DNA of 64,000 bases, taken from NCBI GenBank assembly GCA_037367405.1, contig JAZKJV010005753.1, positions 558,001 through 622,000 on the forward strand. The letters are read 5' to 3'. Of the stretch, positions 9,206-21,075 are shown in pieces. The position numbers and the translations under genes were made by a program. Each line of letters begins with the position of its first letter. Within the stretch, counting starts at the first letter, position 1. This DNA comes from Ottelia alismoides. Taxonomy: Eukaryota > Streptophyta > Magnoliopsida > Alismatales > Hydrocharitaceae. The notes under the pieces were generated by a model. It did not search any database and had not been told where the DNA came from. It saw only the letters and a program-made list of their open reading frames with translations.

Positions 9206-12200
9206 AGTGACGGCACAAAAACCCGAGCAACTAAAGTAGAAGGTACAGAAAATAGGTCGTTGCGACCTCAGTCACTCAGAACGTGTCAATCAAGAAGAAA
9301 TCAACCACTCAAATCTGATAAAAACAAGCAAGCACAAGATAGAGCGATCTAGCTATAGGATTAACCTGGTATAGCTCCCAGGGTCGAACACAAGGAGCAC
9401 AGATTGGCCTTGCGGCCTACGATGTAGTCAGAAATCCAAGAGAATACCTTTTTTTAGTGGTTTTTATTTGTTTTTATATTTTTTAGATTTTTTAAATGAT
9501 GAGAAAATTAAAGAAGGCACACAGATAATGAACTTCAACAATTTATTTAAAGCATTAAAAATCAAGCAAAAATTCAAAAAACAATTTTTTTATGTGTTTT
9601 ATAATTTTTTATGTTTTTGGTGAATTTTTGAGATTTTTCTGATGTTTATTTTATTTTCTAAAAATCAAACAATGCGAAAAACAGAGGGTACTGTCCAGCA
9701 AGGCTTAAGACCCAAAAATAAAATATTCTTGGATCTCAAAAAGCCCTAAAGGTAATTTTCCTATAATCTAGAAAGAATAAAGAAAATTTAGGCACCCTAA
9801 TTATTGTTTTTGGATTTTTAATTTATTTATTATAATTTTTATGGATTTTTAAGGGTTTTTCAATTTTTAAGGTTTTTAAGTGATGAAAAATCACAAAAAA
9901 TGGCTGGAAAATCAAACAGCAAGCAAACTACAATACCTAATTTTTTTTAGAATTTTTGGTGGAGTTTTTATATTTTTTTGGTATTTTTAAAGTTAGACAG
10001 TGACTAAAAAGAGTGTTTTTGAATTTTTAAAAATACTAAATGAAAATAAAAATGTCCTCAAAAATCACAGAAATTACTACACCATGGCAGGAGCCATGTG
10101 TCGAAATTTCATTAGATTTGGAGGTGGGTTGATATTTATTCAAAAATGAAGAAGAGGGCACTATGCACAAGGACCAATGTGCAAATACCCGAAGATCTGG
10201 GGTCTCTGGTGCAAAATGCCCAGCTAGTCACGCGCGTGGCGCGTGGCTGGGGCACACAGGGACCAATTTGTAATAAAAACCAAGTCTCAGGGGCTTTTGA
10301 TAACTCGTATCAAAAGCCCAGGGACATGGATGCAAAAACACCACTAAAATCCGCACATGCGCATAAACAAGGCTCACAGGGGTATAATTGCAATTACACA
10401 AAAAGATTCATGCATTCATTAACACTCCAGATCTTCAGGACAATATATGTAAAAAGCCCAAACATACACGTGACGAAGCACGTGGTCACACACACACAGG
10501 GGCATACATGTAATTAAAATAAAGCACAAGGTCCTAACTGCAATTTACCCTATGCTAATAAAGTTTTAAAACTATTTACAGGACTGAAAAGAAAATAACA
10601 AACTACGAGGGGGCCCTAAGATATTTACCCCTTTATTCGCCGACGGTCGGATGTGCGCCACGTGTTGATCGAACGGTCTGGATGTGCGGGCGCTACTCCT
10701 CTCTTCTCCTCTTCGGCTCGATCGACGGCGGAGGGAGGTCCACGTGGATGATCTGACGTCTCCGGTGAATGGAGTCCCTCTCTCTCTGCTCGGACGGTCC
10801 AGATAGCTCCTCTGGATGATCGAATGGACGCTGCTCCTCAACGAATCGGACGGTCACGATCAGACCTGGAGCAGAGGGTGCATCGGACGGCTCTGGAGGA
10901 TGGGTGCAAGAACTCGACGCCGGCGAACTTCGCCGGCCTCGTGCGTGGACTCCGGTCCTCCTCAGCTGCTGCTATGATCGGAACACGTCCTGGTGACTGC
11001 CCGCAGCTGATGGTGATGGCCGATGGCCCCAGCCGAGCCCTGGAGGGGCTCCGGCAGGCTGGCGGCACGAAGCTCCTGGCCTGAAGTTGGGAAAGCCTCA
11101 GACGCCTCCCTTTGGACCTGCAAAGCAACCAGAACGCTTCGCGGGTCGAGGGCAAAGTGCCCTCGACCCAAGGAAGCGGGGTGAAGGTGGTCTGTGCGGT
11201 GGCGAACGAGCTCCGGCGAGGCGGAGACGATGGAACTCGACACCCAGCTCCGGGACGAGTTGGGTTGAATGAGCGGCGTAGAAGGTGCGTGGGGATACGG
11301 CGGAGATGACAGGGTGTTCCGATGATCAAAAGGGTACTCGAGATAGTCGGAATCAGGGAATCACGGCGATGGGTCGATTTGGGCGAAATCCTAAATTAGA
11401 TGAAACTAGAAGGAGCTAAGGTTACCTGGTGGCTGCAGTAGACTATGCTGGAGCTGCTCTTGCTCCTGGTCCTTGCCTCAAGGGCCGTCTCCTCCCGAGG
11501 CTCAAGCTCCAGATGGTGGTCGGAGCACGGCGGCGAAACGCGGCCGGATCGATGGTCCTGGCTCCTCTTCCTCGGTGCAACCCCGGCTGGGGCAAGCTGT
11601 CACCTTGCTCGTCTCGATGGAGCTCACTGGAGAGAGAGTGGATAGCCAAAGATGAGGCGCGGAGGCGGCGGAGGTCGGGATATATATGGTGACAGGTGCG
11701 ATTAGGGTTGAGTGGAGACAGCGATGGAAGGCGTTGATTTCATGGCGAAAGATCGGGCGAGGATGAGGGATGATCGGCGAAGAATCCGGGCACGGGGGTT
11801 CGCGTGGGAGACAGCCCTGGAGATGCGTGGAAAAATCGGCGAAGGCGGGGCGGCACGCATCTTCCAGAAAAGGAAGGAGTCCGCGGGGAGTTGACCGGGG
11901 TCAACAATCCCCCGTGGACCAATCAGGAGCTGCCACGTTTACTCGATTTTTGTTTATTTATTTTAGGGTAGAAATAGGCCGAATTAAAGAAAACTCAAAA
12001 CATGAAATATTTTTCTTTTATTTTTTTCTATTTTTTGGTGATTTTTAATTAATTTTTTGGAAATAAAAATAGGGTAGCTATATATATAGGTATATGTACA
12101 CTATACAGATTTTAATTTTTGATTTTTTATTTGTTATTTTTATGTATTTTTATGCTCATTTTGTATTTTATTTATTTACATCCTAAAATATGGAATAAAA

Positions 12201-12865
12201 TGGTATTTTTATTTTATTTTAATTATTTATATACAGGGGTGAAATAAATAGTTGTATATATTTATATACATGGTATTTATACAATTTTTTTGTATTTTTA
12301 ATTTTGTAATTTTTATTTGATTTTTGTTTTGTTTCTTGTTATTTTATGTATTTACAATATGTAACATAGAATATTTACAAAAAGTTTAGAAAATACTTTT
12401 ATTTATCTATAGGGTTAAATAAATACATTGGTGTGGTTTATGTACATGGTGAAGGAAGGGTATTTTTGATCTTTTTGCTTTTCATCTTTTTATTTTGTTT
12501 TTAATAGTTTCTAAATATACACACAATATGGACAAACATATTTTTGGGTGAGGAAAATATAATTTTATGTATTTACAGAAGTATATACACATGAGCTCCT
12601 ATCTCCCTCTACTTTGGCTTTTATGCGGTCAGGCCCATGCTGAGCCCTCCCTTGGGTTAGGTTGCTCAATATTTATTCTAAATATTTCCCTCTTTTTCTT
12701 TTTGCTCTTTATTCTTTTATTTTGTGCACAAAAACATGCTAATTATAGGTTTTTACACCATGTATGCTTTTGGTAATTATTTGTACTTACACATATCTAC
12801 ATGTATTTGCAAAGGTTTTTGTAGCTAAAATAGAAGAATAAAGAGTGATGAACGGGTATTCATCA
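9206..12865 (-). repeat. 3' LTR of gypsy A (about 3.66 kb)
   Basis: In element sense it starts TGATGAATACCCGTTCATCA, a 7-bp-stem terminal hairpin, and ends GTGCCGTCACT rather than in CA. It has AT-rich outer parts and a GC-rich core (about 10620-11900). The open frames in the core are not conserved in the other LTRs and are not annotated. A splice-donor-like CAG|GTAACC occurs at 11421-11427 (minus strand) after the GC-rich block. Confidence 0.88.
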
Positions 12866-14434
12866 CCCCCCTATGCTTAACTTTGCTAGTCCCTTAGCAA
12901 ACACTTATTTGAAAAAGAAGTGAAAAAAGAAAGAAAAAGAAAAAGAAAAAGAGGATGTACATGGATCAAGGTTGACTTATTAAATTTTCCTTCATTAAAT
13001 TGAAATATGGAGCTCGATCAGATCTTTGGATTATTAATGTGTCAGAACCTTATTTGGACTTAAGCCTAAAACTCAACAGCCTCCAAGTTCCACCAATCTA
13101 TGGGCAAGACTCCTCAATAAACTAGATCAGAACAAGTCTACATACACAAACTCTAATGACCATGAATTTTTCCTTGCGGTGTAGGTGATATGTGGCTCCC
13201 CACCTCAGAAGTAACAAAGAAACAACCTCCCTCAACCTGGTAACTCTGATGCCTCAGTCTAGCAACTCTTTCCTCGAGAAGCGGGGTATTCCCTTCTAAG
13301 TTCAAGTGCAACCGGCTCAAGAAGAGGGGGTAGAAGTATAGAGTTTTGGAAGCTTAGCCAGTGTAGCTAAGTCTCCCGCTGCAAGCTTCATGAGATGTAA
13401 CATGGATACCATAAGCTTTTGCTTTATACTCCGGTGGGGTTATTAAATTTTCAATCCGACCCACCACTTTTTTTGGAGTTCTTTTTGCATTTTTGCATTT
13501 TTTTTTTCAAGAACTTCTGTACAACATATCTACATGGTGCAGCATATAAGAAATTTCCTCTTGAGCCAGTACACTATCCCTCTTTTGAAGCTTTATTGCA
13601 ACCCACGGCTTCTGTCTTTAGCCTTCATCACCACTAGACCAAGTTGAGATGCACTTCCTTCACTAGAAGAAGAAGAGAGGTTCCGCCTAGAAGTACTACC
13701 CTCATATGCTACCCCAAGCCAAAGGAAACTGCCTCCTCACCACCTCATCCGTGGAGAGCCATGTGTAAAGTGCTGGTGCAAGTCAAGCCATTGTCTCTAA
13801 GAGTCATGCGTGTGTTGTTAAGTGTTCTACTTAGGCTCATCAAGATGACATATGCTCATAGCCTAGTGGACTCAAAGAATTATGTCCTTATGGACCTGAA
13901 AAGCCTTAACCCTAAGTCCTACAAGGTTCCTCTTGAAGTTAAGTGGATTAAGATCTTATTCAAGCTCCATTTCTCAATTTAATTCCAGGCTTAGTTTAAA
14001 TGTCAACTCTCATCCAGGAGAAGCTATAGACATATATGTACACAAGATGCTATTTACAAATATTTTACAATCATGCAAAATCTTTGAAAAATGTTTTGTA
14101 ATCATGAATGATGCATGAGGTGCAAGTTTTGCAAACTGATATTCACAATCTTTTACACAAGATTTTTGCAAACTTTTGATTTTCAAAACATTTTGGAAAA
14201 ATTTTGTACTATATACATAATTTTGATACAAAATATTTACACAAGCTTTACACAAAAGATTTTTGAAATCATTTTTACAAAAATACTTTATACACTAGCT
14301 ATGTATGTGCAAGAATAAAAGAGGTTTATGTACATGAAAAATTTTTAAATTTTGTGATTTTTAGCCCTTTTATTTATTAACTCACTCACACAAAGTACGA
14401 GTTATGGCTAAAGTATATATGAAATATATATACA

Positions 14435-14450
14435 CCCCCCTATACTTAGC
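14435..14450 (-). promoter_or_regulatory. PPT-like motif 4 of element A
   Basis: In element sense it reads GCTAAGTATAGGGGGG. It lacks its own adjacent 5' arm but lies inside a longer inverted repeat. It is matched in position and sequence by 55211-55229 in element B. Confidence 0.6.
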
Positions 14451-14585
14451 TCGAACGATGTCCTCAGAGTGACCAAGAGCGATGAAGAAGACATAACTCG
14501 TGCTTAGTAAAAGGGAAGTGAAAAGGAATGGCTAAGTACAGGAACGAATAAATGAATAAAATGAGAGGAACTCGGTGGTTTCCCC

Positions 14586-14617
14586 CTATACTTAGGATTA
14601 ACTAATCCTAAGTATAG
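14586..14617 (-). promoter_or_regulatory. Hairpin 3 of element A (15-bp stem)
   Basis: CTATACTTAGGATTA pairs perfectly with TAATCCTAAGTATAG across a 2-4 base loop. In element sense the 3' arm runs into GGGGG, copying the polypurine tract. It is the counterpart of 55047-55078 in B. Confidence 0.75.
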
Positions 14618-14668
14618 AAAGCTGTACATGAAGGGAAAGCCGAGTGAAGAATATACAGAATCTGCCCC

Positions 14669-14702
14669 CCTATACTTAGGGTAAAATATCCCTAAGTATA
14701 GG
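14669..14702 (-). promoter_or_regulatory. Hairpin 2 of element A (13-bp stem)
   Basis: CCTATACTTAGGG pairs with CCCTAAGTATAGG around an 8-base AT-rich loop. The 3' arm in element sense continues as GGGGGG. It is the counterpart of 54959-54992 in B, with an identical loop. Confidence 0.75.
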
Positions 14703-14758
14703 CAGCAAAGACAAGAGCAGAAAGAATGAAAAGAATACTCACAGGTCCGACATCCCCC

Positions 14759-14791
14759 CTATGCTTAGGGTAAAGTACACCCTAAGTATAG
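14759..14791 (-). promoter_or_regulatory. Hairpin 1 of element A (13-bp stem, one mismatch)
   Basis: In element sense CTATACTTAGGGT pairs with ACCCTAAGCATAG around loop GTACTTT. The C of GCATAG breaks one pair. The same GCATAG variant is found in this element's terminal polypurine tract. It is the counterpart of 54872-54904 in B. Confidence 0.72.
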
Positions 14792-14925
14792 CATAATCAT
14801 AAGATGAGAGACGAGATGTGGGACTAAAGAATAGAATGATATGGACAACTGGATCTATACAGGCAGAAGAACAGTGAAAATCAGGCGTGAGATGCAAAAG
14901 ATGTGAGTAAAAAAAAAACCACATC

Positions 14926-17571
14926 TCACGCAAAATGAATAGCGGCAATAATAACGTCCCGCGGCTCATGATCTAGAAATGGCTTGAGCCGCTGGCCGTT
15001 TACTCGAAAGGTACTCTCAGAGGATAACTCAGATATATCAATGCTACCGTTATCGTGTACCTTTCTGACCAAGTAAGGTCCCTTCCATTTGCTCTGTAGC
15101 TTTCCTAGAAATAATCTGAGCCTTGCATCAAACAACCATACTTTCTGTCCAATCTCAAAATGCTTGTGGCTGATATGAGAATCATGCCACTCCTTCACTT
15201 TCTCCTTATAATGTAGGCTGTTTGAGAAAGCTGTATCTCTAAGCTCTTCCAAGGCGGCTAGCTCTGCCCTCCTCTGGTCTCCTATACCATCTGGATCCAT
15301 AAGAATATCTGTGACTGCCCAAAGTGACTTGTGCCTCAGCTCAACAGGTAGATGGCACGGCTTGCCATAAACGAGGCGAAAGGGAGATGTACCCAATGGA
15401 GTCTTGAAAGACGTCCGATATGCCCACAAGACCGAGTCCAAAAGCTGTGACCAATTCTTTCGGTCAGGGCGGACGACTTTCTGCAAAATATTCTTGATCT
15501 CCCTATTCGACACCTCAGCTAGACCATTTGTCTGTGGATGGTATGGTGTGGCAACACGATGGTCTATGCTGAATTCGTTGGCAAGGGCCTTCACCTGGTC
15601 GTTGATGAAATGAGACCCCCCATCAGAAATCAGAACTCGTGGAACCCCGAACCGCATGATGATGTGCTTCTTCAAAAATCTGCAAACTGTCTTAGCATCA
15701 GCGGCTCGGGCGGGGATAGCCTCAACCCAACGACTAACGTAATCTACGGCCAACAGAATGTACTCGAATCCCTGACTCTTAGGGAATGGACCCATGAAAT
15801 CGATGCCCCATGCGTCAAAAACCTCACAGAAGTGAATGGGATGCATCGGCATCATATCACGTTGTCCACAAGTGCCCATCCTCTGACAGTCAGTACACCT
15901 CTTCACGAACTCCTCAGAGTCCTTGAAGAGTGTAGGCCACCACAAGCCGGATTGGAGCACTTTCTGCGCCGTTCTCCTCCCAGAATGATGTCCTCCTGCC
16001 TCAAGCTTGTGGCAGTAAGTGAGGACACTATGATGCTCCTCCTGAGGAATACACCGACGCCAGATGCTATCCCCTCCTTCGTGGTAAAGGATGGGATCCT
16101 CCCAGTGGTAGGACTTGGTCTTCGCAAGGAAGGTCTCAAGCCTCTGCCTGGGCCAATCTTGTGGGACTTTCCCAGCAACGAGAAAGTTCACAATATCGGC
16201 ATACCACGGGAGTGAGGTGATAGCAAGGATCGCCTCATCTGGGAAGGTATCATGAATGGGATCAATCTGCTCAGAATTCTCAGGCTGCTCTAATCGGGAG
16301 AGATGATCCGCCACCACATTCTTAACTCCAGGCTTATCCTTGATCTCAATGTCGAACTCCTGGAGTAGAAGGATCCATCTAGTAAGTCTGGCCTTGGCAT
16401 CCTTCTTTGACATGAGGTACCTGATGGCGGTGTGGTCTGTATACAAAGTCACTCTAGATCCAATGATATACGATCTGAACTTATCTAGGGCAAACACTAC
16501 TGCTAGCATCTCCTTCTCTGTGACCGTATAATTCCGCTGGGCAGAATCCAATGTGCGGCTAGCATAGTGTATGGCAAATGGAACTCCGTCCTTCCTCTGT
16601 CCTAGCACGGCCCCTACGGCAAAATCAGAGGCATCCGTCATGATCTCGAATGGGAGAGACCAATCGGGTGGCTGAAGAACAGGAGCCTCAATAACACGCT
16701 GCTGGAGAGTCTCAAAGGATGAAAGACACTTGTCATCAACAAGGAACTCGGTGTCTTTCATCAAAAGGTCAGTCAACGGTCGGGCAATCTTGCTGAAATC
16801 ATGAATGAATCTCCTATAAAAACCAACATGCCCCAGAAATGACCGTAGCTGCTTTAAATTAGACGGTGGTGTGAGTTTTCTAATGACATCAACCTTGGCC
16901 GGATCAACCTCCATGCCTCTGTTGGAGATGATGTGGCCAAGCACCGTCCTTTGAGTCACCATGAAGTGACTCTTCTCCCAAGATAGAACCAAGCGGGTAT
17001 CAATACATCGCTGGAGCACTCGGTCTAGGCAGTCAAGACAGGAATCGAATCCGTCACCGTAAACCGAAAAGTCGTCCATGAAGACCTCCAAACACTCCCC
17101 TACCATGTCCGAAAATATCGACAGCATGCATCTCTGAAAAGTCGCAGGGGCGTTGCATAGCCCAAATGGCATGCGTCGAAAGGCGTATGTACCGAAGGGA
17201 CAGGTAAAGGTGGTCTTCTCCTGATCCTCAGGAGCGATGGCCACTTGATTGTAGCCCGAGTACCCATCCAGGAAGCAGTAATGGCTCTTCCCTGCCAGTC
17301 TCTCTATGATCTGATCAATAAAAGGCAGGGGGAAATGGTCCTTCTTGGTGGCCTGATTGAGTCTCCGGTAGTCAACGCAGACCCTCCAAGAGGTGGGTAC
17401 TCGTGTAGCAATCTCCTCTCCCGACTCACTGATCACAGTCGTGATGCCCGTCTTCTTGGGCACCACATGCAAGGGGCTAACCCACTTGGAGTCGGAAATG
17501 GGATAAATAAAATCTGCACTCCACCATTTTGATATTTCCTTCATGACAACTTCTCTTAGGTTGGGGTTCAG
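14926..17571 (-). pseudogene. Gypsy A pol: RT, RNase H and integrase
   Basis: Counting from the methionine at 17544, RT has the LPF/ID and [10 protein letters not shown] blocks and the catalytic FMDD at residues 155-158. RNase H follows with D304 and D370. Integrase has the zinc-binding H/C residues (H512, H519 or H520, C550, C553) and catalytic D582, D641 and E677. It ends HFA at 14926 and has no chromodomain. This 872-aa stretch is open and looks functional in sequence, but it is separated from gag-protease by a TGA at 17572-17574, where element B has AGG in the same frame. The methionine is internal, not a true start; in the family, pol is made as part of a gag-pro-pol fusion. Confidence 0.9.
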
Positions 17572-18071
17572 TCACCGCTGGAACTCACGCGACGGCTTTG
17601 CCCCTTCCTCGAGATAGATATGGTGGGAGCACAATGAGGGACTAATCCCATGGAGATCTGCTACGCTCCATCCAATTGCCTTGCGGTTCTTTTCAAGAAC
17701 CTCCATCAGACGGGATTCTTGCTCTCCAGTCAGATCGGCAGAGATGATGACTGGGTACATCTCAGACTCTCCCGCAAGGAATCTATACTTCAGCGAAGTA
17801 GGGAGCAGCTTTAGCTCTGGACAGCTGGGTGCTGGCAAATCTGGCTTCTGAAGAAGATTTGTGTATGCTGACAATTCTACCAATTCTGCCTGGGAAAATG
17901 CTAACGAACTCTCACAAACTGGATCTGGAGAAGGCAGGTCCTCTGCATTGTCTCTAATCTGCTCTGCCTCTACCTCCTCCTCATCTGTAGGCTCAGGTGG
18001 ATCCAGGTCTGGCATCTGATCATCACAATCTGCCCAATCAGACTCCGAATCCGAGGGATCTGTATCAACCG

Positions 18072-18117
18072 CGGTGGCATCAGTACCACCGTATAGCAAG
18101 GTGGCCTCAGTACCACC
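18072..18117 (-). repeat. Two extra in-frame mini-hairpins of element A, between protease and RT
   Basis: Units at 18073-18090 and 18100-18117 have GGTGG/CCACC stems and 8-base loops of the same kind as the main array. They occupy the same codon phase (GGTDAT and GGTEAT). Element B has no counterpart in this linker. Confidence 0.75.
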
Positions 18118-19242
18118 ATCACTGAAAATCGTGTCACGATCAAGGTCCGACTCTGCTGACTCAATAGTATCCTGAACCAAGGTTGTGCTCTCCAGACTAT
18201 CCTCTGCTATCATCTCTGCATCAGCTGTAGCTGAATATGAGAGGATGGTCTGTGCTACAGGATCTGCCCAAGCTGCCTCATCATCTGTGATCACAAAATC
18301 ACAGTCCTGGTGGATGTCTGGCTCTGCGTCTGTCAGCTGCTCTGAATCTGTACTGCCCTCTGAGCGGGATCTATCTCTGGCTCTGTGGTCCTTAACCGTC
18401 TCTATTTGTATACTCTCGCCCTGGACGCGAAAGAATACCTTCCCACTGTCATGGTCAGTCACCGCCTTGGCTGTGGCCAAGAATGGGCGACCGAGAATGA
18501 TGGGGGAATCGGTCAACGAGTCATGGGTCTCCATGTCCAGCACTACGAAGTCCACGGGGAATTGTAAACCCTGAATCGTGACGACAACGTCTCGCAACAA
18601 CCCCTTTGGCCTCTTGACAGACCGATCAGCAAACTGAAGGTATGTCCTGCTCTGTCTAAGAGTGCCCAACTCTAAGTGGTCGAGAAGGGCTGCCGGAAGA
18701 AGGTTAATTGACGATCCGCTATCTAGTAGAGTACGGTCGAACCTCTGCTCACTAATCTGACATCTGACATACGGGGCTCCTAAATCTGGCCTCTTGGTCG
18801 GCAAATGGTTCTGGATCGCGTAACACGTGGCTTTGGTCAACACATGAATCTCTGTGGTTTTACTCCTCTTCTTCCTCCTGACTGTGGTCCTGTTTCTCAA
18901 GGATCGCTGAAGAAGAGGGATGTGCTGCAAAGCCTCATTGAGGGTCAGCTGGATGTGAAATCGGTCTATCATGCCCTGGCTGAACTCCTCCTGCTCTCTC
19001 TTTTTTGGATCTTTTTCTTTTTTCTTCCCCTTCCCCAACTCAAGGGCTCTAGGAAAGGGGATCACAGGGTCCTTCTCAGATGAAGGACTAGGAATAGGCC
19101 TAGACGGTTCGATGACCGGATCCTCACAAACATCATACACCATAGTGGGATCAGAAGAAACTAAACCTTTTCCTTTATTCAAATCAGAGTTCTGAGAAAC
19201 ATTCATACGAGGAGAGACAACATCTCTATCAAAATGAATGTT

Positions 19243-19443
19243 GGTGGCCTCAGTACCACCTCTAGCTGGCTCTACATCTAGACGTCTTGCGGCCTCAGTA
19301 CCGCGGGCTGGCTCGGCTCTGCTGGTGGCGTCAGTACCACCTCCTCGATGTGGTGAAACGGCGGCCTCAGTACCGCCGGTGGAATCAGCATCTCGGGTGG
19401 CCTCAGTACCACCGTCACCATGATGTGCGGCTTCAGTACCGCT
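19243..19443 (-). repeat. Array of six covarying 18-bp mini-hairpins in the gag-protease linker of A
   Basis: Units (plus coordinates) lie at 19243-19260, 19288-19305, 19324-19341, 19359-19378, 19396-19413 and 19426-19443. On the coding strand each is a short stem around TACTGA(N)G: GGTGG/CCACC in three, GCGG/CCGC in two, GGCGG/CCGCC in one. All begin on a codon boundary and are spaced 30-45 bases. The changes T to C and A to G occur together in the two arms. Confidence 0.8.
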
Positions 19444-20732
19444 CTCCTCTTCCTCATCTGGCACTCTAGATGATTTCTCGTGTTGTCGCTCAGATGAGGC
19501 GCCGCCTGCTGGTCTTCTACCGCTCCTAAGTGTAACAAAATCAGCATCAAATAGATCCGACGAGATAACATCAAATGAGTCACTAGAAATGGTAGGCTCA
19601 GTGTGAACTACCTGCTCAGATTTCCTCTTTAAGTTATTCGGATTAGGCTCGATCTGTGCAGGGATGGCGGCCTTCCCTCTCATCAGGTCCCGCATCTCCT
19701 GGCGGAACTCGTCCATCTCCCGTCTAAATGTAGCCTGCTGCTCTGTGAAGAGGCGGGCTAGGATCATCCATGGCGGGGCTCTCATGGGAACCCGACGGGT
19801 TGCCTCTCTGGTAATGAGGCTGCTGGTCCTGGTGCTGCTGCGGCTGAGAGGGGTAAGAGGAAGGATGCTGCTGCTGGTGAGCCTGCTGCTCACGTCTCCA
19901 ATTCTGTCCCTGCTGCTGGTAGGGACGAGGTACGAAGGATGATGGCTGGTGTGGTTGGTATGCTGGGGGCTGCTGGTGATCTCTCTGCTGGGAGTACTGC
20001 CCTCCCTGACCGGCTGGCTGTTGTTGGGACTGGTTACCCCCATTCCCCCACCTGAATCCGGGATGGTCTCGTCGGATTCCAGGTTGAGGACGGTCATACC
20101 AAATCCCGTTGACATCCATCAACGGCTCAGCATCGAAGGAGTCTGGCGGTAGTGCTGCCAGAGGCTGATCCGGCTGATATACCACCATCTGTAAGTCTGG
20201 AGATGGTGGTGACTGGTAAGAGGGCTGCTGCTGCTGGTACGGCTCCGCCTGTACAAGGTGAACTTGTCTAGGCTGCTGCAAGGAGCTGGAGCGCTGGGAC
20301 GAGCTGCGGCTGCCGCCGAGATCGCCTCGCGACAGAAGACGGGGCTGAGGAGCCGTCTGTGCCTCCTGAAGACACAAGAGCTGGGTCTTCATGTCGCTCA
20401 GAGTTTGTGCCATTTGCTCCATCTGAGTTATGCCCTGGCACTGCTTCTTCTCTATTATTTCCATGCGGTCCAACTTCTCGCTGATAATCCCCATGTCTGC
20501 AGCGGCCGACTCTGCCTGTGCGGCTGCAACTGTGGACGAACTGGATGGACCTTTCTCTCATTAAAATGGAAACCACAGAAAGTCCTAAACTACATATAAA
20601 AATGTTATAGTCTACATCTATCTTATTTCAGTATTTTCTTTACAAACACAAGAAATCTTAAAAAGTTAGAGTTTAGCATTATTTTAGTCTAGCAATCTGA
20701 AGAAGATAGAGCTTAAGCTTATATGAAGCAAC

Positions 20733-21075
20733 TGATAGATCTATAACATTAATTAAGAAGAATAGATCTAAGATACTTAAGGGTTACCGGAAGCCATCGC
20801 AGCGGAAATTGAAGTCGAGACGATGGGAGTTCCTTCTCCTTCTCAACTCTTGCCCAATGTGCTTGAGTAATGGATCCTCAATGATTCATTGGTTGAGGGA
20901 GAGGGGACCCAATACATATTTATATAACATGATGGTTACCTATCCATTAAGGTAACCAGCAAAAGCAACCTCCCAATGATGCATCCTTTCATCATTAATC
21001 ATGAGCCACAAAAATAAGAAATAAAATTAAAGTTGGCAACTACCATATATGGTAGTTGCATGTTAATTTCTTACA
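20733..21075 (-). repeat. Copia D LTR, copy 2 (duplicate of the left LTR)
   Basis: 343 bp, the same ends as at 8593-8935, and the same flanking GCAAC (20728-20732). It is therefore a duplicate of the same insertion boundary, not a separate insertion. The Copia 3' stub follows to 21344. Confidence 0.88.

Larger units (their letters stand above)
8410..12865. repeat. Segment repeated at 20549-24992 (copy 1 of a tandem duplication)
   Basis: From the ACC at 8410 this segment matches 20549-24992 nearly base for base, apart from scattered single-base differences that are mostly homopolymer indels. It covers 183 bp of host sequence, a Copia LTR, the 270-bp Copia 3' stub and a whole gypsy LTR. The duplicated unit runs from 8410 to 20548 (12,139 bp). 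Confidence 0.9.
12866..14925 (-). other. 3' noncoding region of gypsy A with hairpin and PPT-like array
   Basis: About 2 kb between the pol stop and the 3' LTR holds no env-like frame. In element order it holds three hairpins (14791-14759, 14702-14669, 14617-14586), a fourth single PPT-like motif (14450-14435) enclosed by a 14-base inverted repeat (14393-14406 with 14492-14505), and the true polypurine tract against the LTR (12866-12880, element sense TTAAGCATAGGGGGG). The same order is found in element B. Confidence 0.8.
9206..20548 (-). mobile_element. Athila-like Ty3/gypsy element A, 5' end lost
   Basis: Read on the minus strand it has gag, protease, RT-RNase H, integrase, a 2-kb 3' noncoding region, a polypurine tract and a 3.66-kb 3' LTR. 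The left flank is TACAC. Gag is cut at 20548, where the sequence switches with a 3-base ACC overlap into a second copy of 8410 onward, so the N-terminal half of gag, the leader, the PBS and the directly attached 5' LTR are missing. The order and the FMDD box resemble Athila. No env-like frame is visible. Confidence 0.88.
17572..20548 (-). pseudogene. Gypsy A gag (C-terminal half) and protease, frameshifted and truncated
   Basis: The 5' part (20548-19762) encodes the glutamine- and proline-rich gag tail after the MGIISEKLDR block. One extra base at about 19761 shifts the frame relative to element B. The downstream frame continues through FRREMDEFRQEM, a low-complexity acidic region containing the mini-hairpin array, the aspartic protease with LLDSGSSINLLP, and an acidic linker, then stops at TGA 17572-17574. 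The N-terminal retrotransposon gag domain is absent because the element is cut at 20548. No CCHC knuckle is seen. It is a broken copy. Confidence 0.85.

Noticed and set aside
10572..11922. Open frames in the GC-rich part of LTR A and of the solo LTR (22707-24055)
   Set aside because: Frames differ between the two LTR copies because of single-base indels, and none matches the other LTR subfamilies. Treated as noncoding LTR.
13419..14318. Short frames in the 3' noncoding region of element A
   Set aside because: They are not kept in element B at matching positions and consist of AT-rich low-complexity sequence.
19243..19443. A CRISPR-like array from the regular 18-bp palindromic units
   Set aside because: The units are inside an open reading frame, vary in sequence, and the intervals are coding and not unique equal-length spacers. 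The host is a plant.
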